Source: Nitrobacter vulgaris | GTDB lineage: Bacteria > Pseudomonadota > Alphaproteobacteria > Rhizobiales > Xanthobacteraceae | Reading direction: 5' to 3' | DNA length: 64,000 bases | Assembly: GCF_031453995.1 (NCBI RefSeq) | Contig: NZ_JAVDPZ010000014.1 | Coordinates: 32,065-96,064 of the forward strand | Part shown: piece after piece, positions 1 through 9,217 of the stretch | Position numbering within the stretch: position 1 is the first letter of the stretch | How the letters are laid out: each line of letters opens with the position of its first letter | The notes under the pieces: model-generated | Told to the model about the DNA's origin: nothing | The model's database searches: none | Seen by the model: the letters and a program-made list of their open reading frames with translations, nothing else | Program-made: the position numbers and the translations under genes

Positions 1-19
1 TTTGATTCTTCCACGGCAT
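1..19 (-). CDS. hflK: HflK, first codons only (runs off the window)
   Basis: Only the first six codons are in the window, reading MPWKNQ on the minus strand from an ATG at 19-17. MPWKNQ is the usual N-terminus of HflK in this bacterial family. HflK forms, with HflC, a membrane complex of the SPFH family that modulates the FtsH protease. A strong ribosome binding site (GGAGGAGAG) lies a few bases upstream of the ATG. The gene follows thyA and folA on the same strand, an order seen in related genomes. The identification rests on six residues plus synteny. Confidence 0.65.
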
Positions 20-174
20 CGACACTCTCCTCCGCGCGGATGGGCCTTTAAAGCCTAACCTCGCTCTCCATTCGACCTTATAGGGGACGCTCTCGGCCCT
101 TACAACGCGGCTTGTTAGCTGCAAGGAGCTATATTCGATCAGACAAATGTCAATGCAAACATCAGGGAATGCGG

Positions 175-708
175 TTAATGCATCCGACGGCGATATGTCA
201 CATAAGAATAATCGGCAGTGTCGCCGCTGGCCACCGTGTTTCGGCAGCGGGCGACTTCGTGCCAGATCGAAGGATCGATCGGCGGGAAAAAAGTATCCCC
301 ATCGACTTGGGCATGAACCTCGGTCACTTCGAGGCGGTCGGCTACAGGCATGGACGCGGTATAGATCTCGGCACCGCCGATCACCGCAATCTCAGCGACC
401 GAACGCCGCATGGCATCTCCTTTTGCGATGGCGAGCGCGTCTACCAGCGATCGTGTCACCAACGCTCCGGCCGCCGTAAAGTCCGGATCGCGGGTGATGA
501 CGATGTTGGTTCGTCCCGGCAGTGGCCGACGCAATGAGTCGAAGGTTTTGCGCCCCATTACGATCGGCTTGCCGATGGTGATCGCCTTGAAGCGTTGCAG
601 ATCGGCTTTCAGCCGCCACGGGATTCCATTGCGCTGACCAATTACCCCGTTCTCGGCAACCGCAACCACCAGGGCTATTTCCGGACGCAGGGAGACAATC
701 CCGGTCAT
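175..708 (-). CDS. folA: Dihydrofolate reductase
   Basis: Cytosolic enzyme that reduces dihydrofolate to tetrahydrofolate with NADPH, restoring the folate oxidised by thymidylate synthase. The 177-residue protein has the family landmarks in order: ALVVAVAENGVIG near residue 12, the substrate-binding segment WRLKADLQRFK with the catalytic Asp at about residue 36, GRKTFDSL, LPGRTNIVITR, and VIGGAEIY for cofactor binding. Its ATG overlaps the stop codon of thyA in an ATGA (708-705), so the two are translationally coupled. The length is slightly more than the usual 160-170 because of a short N-terminal extension; a start a few codons later cannot be excluded. Confidence 0.95.
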   Translation of the reverse strand: MTGIVSLRPEIALVVAVAENGVIGQRNGIPWRLKADLQRFKAITIGKPIVMGRKTFDSLRRPLPGRTNIVITRDPDFTAAGALVTRSLVDALAIAKGDAMRRSVAEIAVIGGAEIYTASMPVADRLEVTEVHAQVDGDTFFPPIDPSIWHEVARCRNTVASGDTADYSYVTYRRRMH

Positions 709-1499
709 ACGGCGACCTCGGCCTTGATGTGCGGATGGGGATTGTAATTTTCGAGTTTGAAGTCCTCGTAGCGAAACGCGAAGATATCCTTCACCTCGGG
801 GTTAATTGTCATCGTCGGCAGCGGCCGCTCGGGTCGCGCGAGTTGAAGCCGAGCCTGCTCAAGATGATTCGAATACAGGTGCGCGTCGCCCAGGCTATGT
901 ACGAAGTCGCCGGGATTAAGCCCCGTAACCTGCGCAACCATCATCGTCAGCAGCGCATAAGACGCGATATTGAAGGGTACGCCGAGGAATACGTCGGCCG
1001 AGCGCTGATAAAGCTGGCATGACAGTTTTCCGTTGGCGACATAGAACTGAAACAGGCAATGGCACGGCGGTAGCGCCATCTTATCGACATCGGCCGGATT
1101 CCACGCACTGACGATCAACCGCCGCGAATCGGGGTTGCGTTGGATCATGTCAATGACGTTGGCGATCTGGTCGATACTGCGACCGTCCGGCGCGGGCCAT
1201 GAACGCCATTGCGAGCCGTACACCGGACCGAGATCGCCGTTTGCGTCGGCCCACTCGTCCCAGATCGAGACGCCGTTGTCTTTCAGATATTTAATGTTGG
1301 TCTCGCCCTTCAGGAACCAGAGCAGTTCATGCACGATCGACCGGAGGGGAAGCTTCTTGGTGGTCAGCATCGGAAAGCCCGATGCGAGATCGAAGCGCAT
1401 CTGATGTCCAAAGACAGACAGCGTTCCGGTGCCGGTACGGTCATGCTTCTCCGTACCTTCGCCGAGTATTCGTTTGAGCAGATCGTGATATTGATTCAT
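705..1499 (-). CDS. thyA: Thymidylate synthase (ThyA type)
   Basis: Converts dUMP to dTMP using methylene-tetrahydrofolate and gives the dihydrofolate that FolA recycles. The start MNQYHDLLKRI gives 264 residues, the same length as E. coli ThyA, with the catalytic Cys at residue 146 in LPPCHCLFQF. Other family segments are RTGTGTLSVFG, GPVYGSQWR and the substrate-binding QRSADVFLGVPFN. The frame stays open for another 33 codons upstream, but these residues do not resemble the family and were not used. The gene sits first in a minus-strand thyA-folA-hflK run. Confidence 0.96.
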   Translation of the reverse strand: MNQYHDLLKRILGEGTEKHDRTGTGTLSVFGHQMRFDLASGFPMLTTKKLPLRSIVHELLWFLKGETNIKYLKDNGVSIWDEWADANGDLGPVYGSQWRSWPAPDGRSIDQIANVIDMIQRNPDSRRLIVSAWNPADVDKMALPPCHCLFQFYVANGKLSCQLYQRSADVFLGVPFNIASYALLTMMVAQVTGLNPGDFVHSLGDAHLYSNHLEQARLQLARPERPLPTMTINPEVKDIFAFRYEDFKLENYNPHPHIKAEVAV

Positions 1500-1654
1500 G
1501 CCAGTGGCGCTTTCGGGCGATGAACTTAGCGTCGGATCGGTTGATCTGACAGCGCCGCGCCTCATTATACCCGGGAAAATGGATCGCTGAGACGGCAAAA
1601 AAATGTGCCGTCTGGCACCCTTTTTTCCTCACGTTTTGCAGACTATATTAAAAG

Positions 1655-1975
1655 CGCCGGTTCGCCGGCTATGGAAATAAATGGCCGCCGCAATAAACCA
1701 TTCGGACCCGGGGGCAGTACCCGGCGCCTCCACCAGAGCCCGACTCGGCAGATTTCGGGTTCTGGCGGGGGCGAAACAGGATCGACGAGGGCGTAAAGGG
1801 CTCGCTTTTTCCCGGTATGGTTCCGCCGTTATCGGGCTATGCAATAGTTGCAAACGACAACTATGCTCCGGTTGCTCAGGCTGCGTAACGCAGTTTGAAA
1901 GACCACTCTGAAGTCCTGATGGGTTAAGCTCCGTCAGGCGGGGTTCGGAGGCACCTGGCAACAGAAGCCTCCACT
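1655..1975 (+). ncRNA. ssrA: Two-piece (permuted) tmRNA, ssrA
   Basis: Transfer-messenger RNA that rescues stalled ribosomes and tags the unfinished protein. The gene is circularly permuted, as is normal for alphaproteobacteria. The acceptor piece comes first and ends in CCA at 1733-1735. A short spacer (1736-1766) follows and is removed during maturation. The coding piece begins at 1767. The acceptor stem is visible: GGGGGCG (1767-1773) pairs with CGCCTCC just before the final ACCA (six Watson-Crick pairs and one G-U). The tag frame lies at 1850-1888. The outer ends are approximate because no transcript boundary can be read directly. Confidence 0.93.
1850..1888 (+). other. tmRNA tag reading frame (ANDNYAPVAQAA)
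   Basis: The mRNA-like part of ssrA reads ANDNYAPVAQAA followed by TAA, starting with the resume codon GCA at 1850. The ending AA is the degradation signal read by ClpXP, and the AND start is the part usually contacted by SspB. Confidence 0.93.
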
Positions 1976-2142
1976 TTAATCCGTTCACCGCTTCAGCCCA
2001 ACTGGCGACGAGAAACTTACCGGTCCGACCCCAACCGCTGCTGACCTCGCAAGATCGTGGGAGTATCATCGCGAGACGGCGCGAGTCGGCTTAGACGTTC
2101 GCGGCGATTTGCGCATACTGCCGAGGCGACGAGACCTAATCG

Positions 2143-2694
2143 ATGCAAACCGATCATATTCGCTACGATTTGCTTACGAGCGACGCAATGCGCGGTGTCC
2201 TGCGCCGCGTGCTGATGGACGCCGCCGAGCACGGGCTGCCGGGCGAGCACCACTTTTTCATCACCTTCATGTCGACGGCCGACGGAGTGACGATATCGTC
2301 CCGCCTTCTGGCGCAATATCCCGAGGAGATGACCATCATTCTCCAGCATCAGTTCTGGGATCTGACGGTGACCGAAGATCACTTCGAGGTCGGGCTGTCG
2401 TTCGGCGGGGTGCCGGAGCGCCTCGTGGTTCCCTTCAGCGCGATCAAGGGCTTCTTCGACCCATCGGTACAGTTCGGATTGCAGTTTGAGCCGGCTGCGA
2501 CAGAAACAACCGAGACGGAGAAAGCTGAGATCGAGACAAGCGCGAGCGAGACCTCGAGGACGACCCCGACTGCGCCCTCCCCGACGGCGCTGGCCGTTCC
2601 GGCCAATCCTTCTCAGCCGGCCGAAACCGAGGACAAACCTAAACCTGGCCAGGGCGCCGAGGTTGTCAGACTGGACCGCTTTCGCAAGAAGTAA
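2143..2694 (+). CDS. sspB: SspB-type ClpXP adaptor for ssrA-tagged proteins
   Basis: Alphaproteobacterial SspB that binds the N-terminal part of the ssrA tag and hands tagged proteins to ClpXP. The 183-residue protein has a conserved folded domain over about residues 1-120, including HHFFITFMS and FWDLTVTEDHFEVGLSFGG. A low-complexity linker rich in Thr, Glu, Ser and Pro follows. The C-terminal tail VVRLDRFRKK matches the ClpX-docking (XB) motif of this family. It lies directly downstream of ssrA on the same strand, about 170 bases from the tmRNA end, so the tag and its reader are neighbours. The adaptor role is known for the family; the linkage is seen here. Confidence 0.9.
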   Translation: MQTDHIRYDLLTSDAMRGVLRRVLMDAAEHGLPGEHHFFITFMSTADGVTISSRLLAQYPEEMTIILQHQFWDLTVTEDHFEVGLSFGGVPERLVVPFSAIKGFFDPSVQFGLQFEPAATETTETEKAEIETSASETSRTTPTAPSPTALAVPANPSQPAETEDKPKPGQGAEVVRLDRFRKK

Positions 2695-2781
2695 CCCGGG
2701 GTTGCATTTGCCGGATTGTCCTTTGGCGGGCGGAGGATTGGGCTGCGCCCCACAGCGGCATCAAACATAACGGACCGGACC

Positions 2782-4191
2782 ATGGTTGCGTCATCACGCA
2801 CGGCGAAAACGCGCACGGAAACCGATAGCTTCGGTCCCATCGAAGTTCAGGCAGACCGCTACTGGGGAGCCCAGACCGAACGCAGCCGACAAAACTTCCG
2901 CATCGGAGACGACCGGATGCCGATGCCGCTGATTCGAGCGCTCGGCATCGTCAAACTCGCAGCAGCACAGACCAATCGGGAGCTTGGCCTGCTCGACCGC
3001 CGGCGCACGAACGCAATCATTCGCGCGGCACGCGAAGTGATCGACGGCAAGCTCGACGAGCATTTTCCGCTGGTGGTCTGGCAGACCGGTTCCGGCACAC
3101 AGACCAACATGAACCTCAACGAGGTCATCGCCAATCGTGCCAATGTGTTGCTCGGTGGCGAACTCGGCCATAAGAAGCCCGTTCACCCAAACGACCACGT
3201 CAACATGAGCCAGTCGTCGAATGATTCATTTCCGACGGCGATGCATATCGCGGCGGCTCATGGCATCGTGTCAGACTTGGTTCCCGCCCTGGCCGCTCTG
3301 CTCAAGGCGCTACGCGAAAAAGAAAAGGTCTTCGCTAATATCGTCAAGATTGGGCGGACTCATACCCAGGATGCAACTCCGCTGACGCTCGGCCAGGAAT
3401 TCTCCGGCTATGCGGCGCAGATCGAGAGCGGTCTGGCCCGGCTCCACATAGCACTGAAGGATCTCTATCCGCTGGCGCAAGGCGGAACCGCGGTGGGGAC
3501 AGGACTGAACTCGAAGCCAAAATTTGCCAAACTGTTTGCGAAAAATGCAGCACTGCTTACAAAACTCCCCTTCACAAGCGCTCCAAACAAATTTGAGGCG
3601 TTGGCTTCAAACGACGCCTATGTTTTCGCTCACGGCGCGATCAATGCAGTCGCAACGGGCCTGTTCAAGATCGCGAACGACATCCGCCTTCTGGGTTCCG
3701 GACCTCGGTCTGGCCTCGGAGAGCTGATTCTTCCCGAGAACGAACCTGGGTCATCCATTATGCCGGGGAAGGTCAACCCTACGCAGTGCGAAGCGATGAC
3801 AATGGTCTGTTGTCGGGTGTTCGGAAACCATACGACCGTGACTGTGGCTGGCAGTCAGGGGCATTTCGAACTTAACGTTTACAAGCCGGTTTTGGCTTAC
3901 TGTATGATCGACTCCATACAGCTGCTCGCCGACGTCGTGCGTTCATTCACCGAACACTGCATCAAAGGCATCCGTGCCGACGAGCAGCGGATTCGCGAAT
4001 TGATGCAACGCTCGCTCATGCTGGTCACGGCTCTCGCGCCAAGGATCGGCTACGATAACGCGGCGAAGGTCGCTAAGGCCGCCCACGCTCGCGGATCAAC
4101 ATTAAAGGAGGAGGCTCAGCGGCTCGGCTTTGTTACGGCTGCGGAGTTCGACCGATTGGTGCAACCCAGCAAAATGACCCGACCAGGATAA
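2782..4191 (+). CDS. fumC: Fumarate hydratase, class II
   Basis: TCA-cycle enzyme that interconverts fumarate and L-malate; the class II type is iron-independent and tetrameric. The protein has 469 residues from the ATG at 2782, with TDSFGPIEVQADRYWGAQT near the N-terminus, QTGSGTQTNMNLNEV, the SQSSNDSFPTAMHIAA segment, and the superfamily signature GSSIMPGKVNP at about residues 323-333, which holds the catalytic Ser. A TTG 22 codons further upstream keeps the frame open, but its residues are unlike the family. It lies between sspB and the DUF4169/RHH pair, an order common in this group. Confidence 0.96.
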   Translation: MVASSRTAKTRTETDSFGPIEVQADRYWGAQTERSRQNFRIGDDRMPMPLIRALGIVKLAAAQTNRELGLLDRRRTNAIIRAAREVIDGKLDEHFPLVVWQTGSGTQTNMNLNEVIANRANVLLGGELGHKKPVHPNDHVNMSQSSNDSFPTAMHIAAAHGIVSDLVPALAALLKALREKEKVFANIVKIGRTHTQDATPLTLGQEFSGYAAQIESGLARLHIALKDLYPLAQGGTAVGTGLNSKPKFAKLFAKNAALLTKLPFTSAPNKFEALASNDAYVFAHGAINAVATGLFKIANDIRLLGSGPRSGLGELILPENEPGSSIMPGKVNPTQCEAMTMVCCRVFGNHTTVTVAGSQGHFELNVYKPVLAYCMIDSIQLLADVVRSFTEHCIKGIRADEQRIRELMQRSLMLVTALAPRIGYDNAAKVAKAAHARGSTLKEEAQRLGFVTAAEFDRLVQPSKMTRPG

Positions 4192-4419
4192 AATGACCGG
4201 TCGGAGCTTTGTAGTTCTATCATTCTCTAACAGGCTGATATTCTAACGATCAGGGTTTTGGCAATTATTATATTCTAATATTGCGTGGCATATTAGACAA
4301 AATTTTCTACCCTGCTGCGATGCATCATGGTACATCCCCAATTATAGCCGCTTTTGGCGGAATGAATTTTCGATGTTTGCGGCTGCGCGTTCCCGGCATT
4401 CAAGACAGCGGAATTAGTC

Positions 4420-4608
4420 ATGGGGGATGTGATTAACTTGAACAAGCGCAGGAAGCGCGCCGAACGCAAACAGGCGGCCGCCACCGCTGACGCTAATCGC
4501 GCGCGCTTCGGCCGCAGCAAAGCCGAGCGCGATCTTTCCGAACAGCAGAGGATGCGAGAACTGCGTTTGCTCGATCAACACCGCATCGACGGCGAGGACG
4601 CGTCATGA
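4420..4608 (+). CDS. DUF4169 family small protein
   Basis: A 62-residue, highly basic and charged protein that begins MGDVINLNKRRKRAERK and ends with RLLDQHRIDGEDAS. This matches the DUF4169 family of short alphaproteobacterial proteins of unknown function; the composition predicts a long charged helix. Its stop overlaps the start of the next gene (ATGA at 4605-4608), so it is probably co-translated with the ribbon-helix-helix protein. The 228 bases upstream, after fumC, are clearly AT-richer than the surroundings and probably hold the promoter. No biochemical function can be given. Confidence 0.8.
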   Translation: MGDVINLNKRRKRAERKQAAATADANRARFGRSKAERDLSEQQRMRELRLLDQHRIDGEDAS

Positions 4609-4859
4609 AATCGCCAGTAGTGAAACGATCGATCGTAGTGGCTGGTCACAAGACGAGCGTGAGCCTCGAGGAAGCATTCTGGAACGGGATGAAAGAAATT
4701 TCGAGTCACCGCGACATGACGCTGTCCGAACTCGTCGGGGAAATCGACAGCAACCGCCAACAGGGCAACCTTTCCTCGGCAATCCGTCTCTTCGTGCTGG
4801 ACTACTTTCGAAGCCGCGCGACGACATCCGGATCCGAACACAGTCCTAGCCTCGGATAG
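4605..4859 (+). CDS. Ribbon-helix-helix domain protein, copy 1
   Basis: An 84-residue protein of the RHH_4 type, common in alphaproteobacteria. The core runs from KRSIVVAGHKTSVSLEEAFW, the likely DNA-contacting strand and first helix, to SSAIRLFVLDYFRSR. RHH proteins usually bind DNA as dimers, but targets for this subfamily are not established. The start overlaps the DUF4169 stop (ATGA). A close relative lies 300 bases downstream (5162-5494) with about two thirds of the core residues identical by eye, which points to a local duplication. Confidence 0.78.
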   Translation: MKSPVVKRSIVVAGHKTSVSLEEAFWNGMKEISSHRDMTLSELVGEIDSNRQQGNLSSAIRLFVLDYFRSRATTSGSEHSPSLG

Positions 4860-5161
4860 CAGGCATCGACTCTCCGCAGATCACCAGCGCAATTCTCATC
4901 CGTATGTCTGCGCACGTCGGCGTCACGATAGTGAGCCGGGCTAGGTTATTTCCCGAATACCGACGCCCGGTACTTTCAGCTACTATTTACCTGCCTTGAC
5001 GATCTGCCATCGCGCCGATCAGAGGTGGACCGCGAAGTCACCTGCATGCCCGCAGCGCGGTCCACCGACGGTCCGCAGCACCGCTTTCGCAGTTGGACCA
5101 AACAAACATCCGGTGTCGTACGCCGATGATGAAGCTTGCCGGAATACAGATGGAGTCAATC
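4860..5161. other. Gap between the two RHH genes
   Basis: About 300 bases without a credible gene. The one clear structure is an 11-bp perfect inverted repeat at 5024-5066, listed separately. The first part is otherwise unremarkable and shows no T-run terminator. Confidence 0.5.
5024..5066. repeat. Perfect 11-bp inverted repeat upstream of RHH copy 2
   Basis: GGTGGACCGCG at 5024-5034 and its exact complement CGCGGTCCACC at 5056-5066 are separated by 21 bases, and end about 95 bases before the chosen start of the second RHH gene. It could be an operator or an RNA hairpin. There is no T-run after it. Confidence 0.6.
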
Positions 5162-5494
5162 ATGCAAAACGGCGAAAGCGGCGACCGCCGCGGAGAACCA
5201 GGACCATTGCGCGAATATGCCGTCGTCAAAAGATCGGTTGTCGTCGGTGGTCACAAGACCAGTGTCAGCCTCGAAGATGCGTTCTGGACCAGCCTGAAGG
5301 ATATCGCGACACGGCGGGGCATAACCCTTTCCACACAAATTGCTTCGATCGATACCAATCGCAGGACCAGCAACTTGTCTTCGGCGATTCGTCTGTATGT
5401 CCTCGAGCATTTTCGCACGCGAGCGGTAAGCACCATGTTCATCGGCGAACGTCAGGCACCGTCAACGCGGCTTGTGCCGCTTGGCACGAAGTAG
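5162..5494 (+). CDS. Ribbon-helix-helix domain protein, copy 2
   Basis: A paralogue of the protein at 4605-4859. From the ATG at 5162 it has 110 residues. The conserved core reads KRSVVVGGHKTSVSLEDAFW and then NLSSAIRLYVLEHFRTR, flanked by an extra 20-residue hydrophilic N-terminus and a C-terminal tail that copy 1 lacks. The frame is open for 23 more codons upstream, with other possible ATGs, so the start is uncertain. Two RHH genes this close suggest duplication with possible change of DNA target or partner. Confidence 0.7.
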   Translation: MQNGESGDRRGEPGPLREYAVVKRSVVVGGHKTSVSLEDAFWTSLKDIATRRGITLSTQIASIDTNRRTSNLSSAIRLYVLEHFRTRAVSTMFIGERQAPSTRLVPLGTK

Positions 5495-5605
5495 CTCCAC
5501 TCCTGTCGGTTCGGAGCAAATCAGAAGAAACACCCGGACTTGGTCGGGGACACTTCTTCGCGAGTTGACGCACCGGCTTCGTTCCTCCGGCGGAGACGGG
5601 CGGCC

Positions 5606-8600
5606 TCAGCGCTGGCGCACCGGCCTTGGCGCCACGAGCTGTGTCTCCACCGGCAAACGCGCAACCGACGGCGGTGTCGGCACACGGGATGCCCGGGCGG
5701 CAGTCGTCGGACGCCGAGACGGTAGCGGGACGGCCATCCGACCTCTTGCCGCGAACCGCCGAGGATCCCGCTTTGGTCTTGGTGGATGAGTGACGGGTGC
5801 TGCGTCCGAAGCCAGTAGACTAGCGGAAAGATTTGAGGGTTCAGCCTGCAGGGATGCCTGCGCCGGGGAAACGCTCGGAGCCGGCTCCAGGCTTTGCTCG
5901 ATCGAGTCGAGTCTGCGAGACTCGCGATCAATCGACCTCACCGCAAGCCATGAGGACAGCGCCGCGACATCAATAGCCCGGTTTATCGCGTGGGACGGCC
6001 CAACTGCGAATATCTGAACTTGCGGACGATCGTTCGCAGACCCGGTCGAGGTTGACGCAAGGCCAGCGCGCATATCGACTTGATCCGACGTGATGTCATA
6101 GCCGCCGGAGACAATCGCCTGCGCACCTTCGCCGTCTAACGGCGTTGGGCTAACACGCACACGGCCATCCCTCACCGTGAACGGAATTTGCGCCGATACG
6201 ACCGACAGCGGACCGGCGGTGAGAGACTGCTCTACGATCTCCTGCAATCTAGCATCGTCCGATCCCCGCTCGACATTGCCATTGATCGCAACTTCGAACA
6301 CGCGCGGATCGAGCCCTGAAATCCGCGCGTGATCGAGCGTGACCACCCCGTCGCCGGACAACGCTCCCACCATCGCCGACGCGCTGCGGCCCCGGCTGGC
6401 GAGTGTGATCCGCGCCGAGATGCGGCCGGCAGGCATCGCCAGCGCACCGTATTGCAATGCTGCCCCCTCGACGTTGGTGAATTGGACGTTCGCATTCAAG
6501 GCAACGCCTTCGGCGGTCTGCCCAACATGGAGGCTTGCCGTGGCATCGCCATCGCCGATTTTCCCCTTCATCGCATCGAACGTCAGGGAATGGTCGTCCC
6601 CTTTGACAACGCCGCTGACGGGTCTCAATTCAGCGCCTCCCGGCAACGTGCCGCGCAGCGCCGCGAAAGCCAGTTGACCGCGCCAGCCCTCCGGCAGGCC
6701 GACATTCAACGGCTCCGCCGGATCACGCCCCCCGAAGTCGACTGCAAGCCCGAACACCGTCGCCAGATCGAGCGTATTGATTCCGAGTTCGCCTTCGAGG
6801 CGCCTTTCGTTTCCTAGACTGACCGTAACATGCCCGCGCATACGCGAGTCGCCGATCGCGCTATCGAGATCGCTGAAAATCAGCTTGTCGTCGGCCAGGA
6901 TGACATGGGACGAGAGCCTGACCTCCTGACCGTCGGGACCGGACGGCTGAAGATTCAGTCGCGGCTTGAGATCGACGCGGTGAACTGTGAGATTAAGGTC
7001 CGCCTTCCGATCCGATGACCATGGCTGCACCATTCCTTTTATTTCGGCATCCAGATCGGTTCCTGACATCCTCGCATTTAGCTGAGCCGGGGTACGCCAG
7101 GTTCCCGTCGCTGTAGCTTCCAATACAGATGGGTTCGCAACCGCGATCACACGATCAAGACCCAGCAGCATCGGCACGCCCCCGCCGCGCTCCGACGTCA
7201 GATTCGTCCGAAGCGTCACCTCGCTGCGTGCCAATACATCAAAATCGGCGGCGCGTACCGCCGCGAGTGAAGGTGCTGCAACCAGTGACAGTGAGCCTTT
7301 CAGTTGCGGCAGATTGACGTCGAGTGTAGCGCTGGCATCTGCCTTGTTGTTGTCGGCAAGGCTCTTACCAACGTTGAGCGTGAGGCGAAGCTGGGCAGCC
7401 CCCGCGGCCGCCGGTATCGCATCGAGGCGCGCCGCAACGCTCGGTGCGAGCGGAGCAATCACGCTCGCCATAGGGGCAACCGACTCAGATGTCGCATTCA
7501 ACGATAACTTCCCGGTGGTATTGATGCGGTCGAATGCACCGGAGCTATCGATCATGAGTCCGCCGGAGGAGCCGACTTTCAATTGTTCGAGCGAGATTGC
7601 CGTTGGCCCATAACTCAGTTCGGCGAGAAATGGACCGAACTCCCGTGTCGCCCACATCGCGTGATCAACATTTAAGGACAATCGTCCCTCACTGGGCCAA
7701 CTGTCTTGCAATGCCGCGACCGCGCGCACCAGACTTGCCGCCGCATCAAGATCGAGACGATCCGCTTTGAGTTCAGCTTCGGCCCGCGTACCGTTCTCCG
7801 GTGTCAAATCGACAAACGCCAGCCGCCCTTCAACGCTGCCACCCTCGATATCGGCCTTGAGCTGTTCGAAGACCACCTGGCCTTGATCAGCAGTCAACTT
7901 GCTTTGCACACGCAGCGGCTTTCGGCTCAGATGAGTGACTTCGCCACGGCCCTGCAACCATGCGATGAAAGTATCGGGATCAGACGATTCAATGTCGAGT
8001 GCCCCGTTGAGCCGCGACGACGGTCCGGGCAGCAGGATCGCGCCGTTAACAGCCATGCGCGTGGCGCCGGGAGCGTGGAATTCCAGCCGGCTGATCGTCC
8101 ATGAAGCAGTGTCGCTGCGTAAGTCAGTGCTGAAATTTTGTATCGGGCGGCCGCCCAGCATGATCTGGTCGGCGCTGATCTCTATGTCGGCGGCGAGCCA
8201 TGGTTTCGGGATTTTTGTTAGATAACGTTGCATTGTCTGCAACATCTTTGCGGGATCGGCCTGTTCCTTGGCAAACAGGCGGTCGGCGTCGAGTTGACGC
8301 GCGGAGAATTCAGCGTGAAGCCGGGGCGACGAGCCGAAACGAATGTCTCCTTTGCCTGTGAGCCTCAGCGCAGAGTCGGCATGACCATAACTAGCATCAA
8401 CCTGCTCGAGACGCGCGCCTTTCGGATCTGCTTTTACGTTGGCCGATACACGCCATGGTCTTTGAGAGGGGGCGACCGAAAATTTTTTGCCGACAGATTC
8501 CCCACCACCTGCCAGCGTCAGCGCGCCATCGAAACGCGGGATCTGCTCGTCGAATGACAAGATCCCATCGACGTCGATGAACTCCGCCCGCGTTCCGGGA

Positions 8601-9217
8601 TCGATCGCGACGTGAACACGGCTGGCACCGCCGGCACTCGCCTGTGCGAGCGAAATTTGGAAGGGATATCGCGTTCCTGACAACACGAAATTGCCGTCGC
8701 CGCGCACGGAAGCTCCCGATGGCCGCACCTCTCCACTGAACGCGATGTCGTTCAATTCCAAAGTGCTGCGGCTTGCAGCATCATGAAACGCCACGCGGCC
8801 GGTGAGATTCAACTGATCAACAGAAAGCGAGCCGAAATTAAACGATAGTGGCCAGCCCATCCGCTCTCTGTCATTGAGACCGAGGTCGAGCGCAACACCG
8901 TTGATCGTCAATTCGGTTGCGCGCCACTCTCCACGCATCAGCGAACCAAGGCTGAATTCGACGGCGAGACTGTCGGCCTGTACCTGTCCCGGGTCGTTCG
9001 GCCTTCCAACGAATACCGACTCAAGCCGCAATGACGGCGACGGCAGCAGCCGGGCGTCGATCCCACCCTCGACCCGCACCGGCGCGCCGATCACGCGTGC
9101 CGCCTCTGTCTCGAACTGGGACCGAAACCGGCTCCAGTCGATGAAATGCGGCCCGATCAGCGCGGCGATGAGCGCAACAATGAATGTAATCGCCAGGCCG
9201 AGCAGTGTCGTCTGCAC
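5606..9217 (-). CDS. AsmA family protein (very large)
   Basis: A 1203-residue envelope protein. A GTG at 9217, preceded by AGAGGGGGA, gives the N-terminus VQTTLLGLAITFIVALIAAL, a single membrane anchor, followed at once by the AsmA motif IGPHFIDWSRFRSQFETEA. An ATG nine codons upstream (9244) is possible but matches the family less well. The long middle is built of beta-rich repeats. The C-terminal third carries the AsmA-like region (DGVVTLDHARISGLDPR) and ends in a Pro/Arg-rich tail. AsmA-like proteins are thought to span the periplasm and help move phospholipids to, or assemble, the outer membrane; this role is inferred from the family. Confidence 0.9.
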   Translation of the reverse strand: MQTTLLGLAITFIVALIAALIGPHFIDWSRFRSQFETEAARVIGAPVRVEGGIDARLLPSPSLRLESVFVGRPNDPGQVQADSLAVEFSLGSLMRGEWRATELTINGVALDLGLNDRERMGWPLSFNFGSLSVDQLNLTGRVAFHDAASRSTLELNDIAFSGEVRPSGASVRGDGNFVLSGTRYPFQISLAQASAGGASRVHVAIDPGTRAEFIDVDGILSFDEQIPRFDGALTLAGGGESVGKKFSVAPSQRPWRVSANVKADPKGARLEQVDASYGHADSALRLTGKGDIRFGSSPRLHAEFSARQLDADRLFAKEQADPAKMLQTMQRYLTKIPKPWLAADIEISADQIMLGGRPIQNFSTDLRSDTASWTISRLEFHAPGATRMAVNGAILLPGPSSRLNGALDIESSDPDTFIAWLQGRGEVTHLSRKPLRVQSKLTADQGQVVFEQLKADIEGGSVEGRLAFVDLTPENGTRAEAELKADRLDLDAAASLVRAVAALQDSWPSEGRLSLNVDHAMWATREFGPFLAELSYGPTAISLEQLKVGSSGGLMIDSSGAFDRINTTGKLSLNATSESVAPMASVIAPLAPSVAARLDAIPAAAGAAQLRLTLNVGKSLADNNKADASATLDVNLPQLKGSLSLVAAPSLAAVRAADFDVLARSEVTLRTNLTSERGGGVPMLLGLDRVIAVANPSVLEATATGTWRTPAQLNARMSGTDLDAEIKGMVQPWSSDRKADLNLTVHRVDLKPRLNLQPSGPDGQEVRLSSHVILADDKLIFSDLDSAIGDSRMRGHVTVSLGNERRLEGELGINTLDLATVFGLAVDFGGRDPAEPLNVGLPEGWRGQLAFAALRGTLPGGAELRPVSGVVKGDDHSLTFDAMKGKIGDGDATASLHVGQTAEGVALNANVQFTNVEGAALQYGALAMPAGRISARITLASRGRSASAMVGALSGDGVVTLDHARISGLDPRVFEVAINGNVERGSDDARLQEIVEQSLTAGPLSVVSAQIPFTVRDGRVRVSPTPLDGEGAQAIVSGGYDITSDQVDMRAGLASTSTGSANDRPQVQIFAVGPSHAINRAIDVAALSSWLAVRSIDRESRRLDSIEQSLEPAPSVSPAQASLQAEPSNLSASLLASDAAPVTHPPRPKRDPRRFAARGRMAVPLPSRRPTTAARASRVPTPPSVARLPVETQLVAPRPVRQR

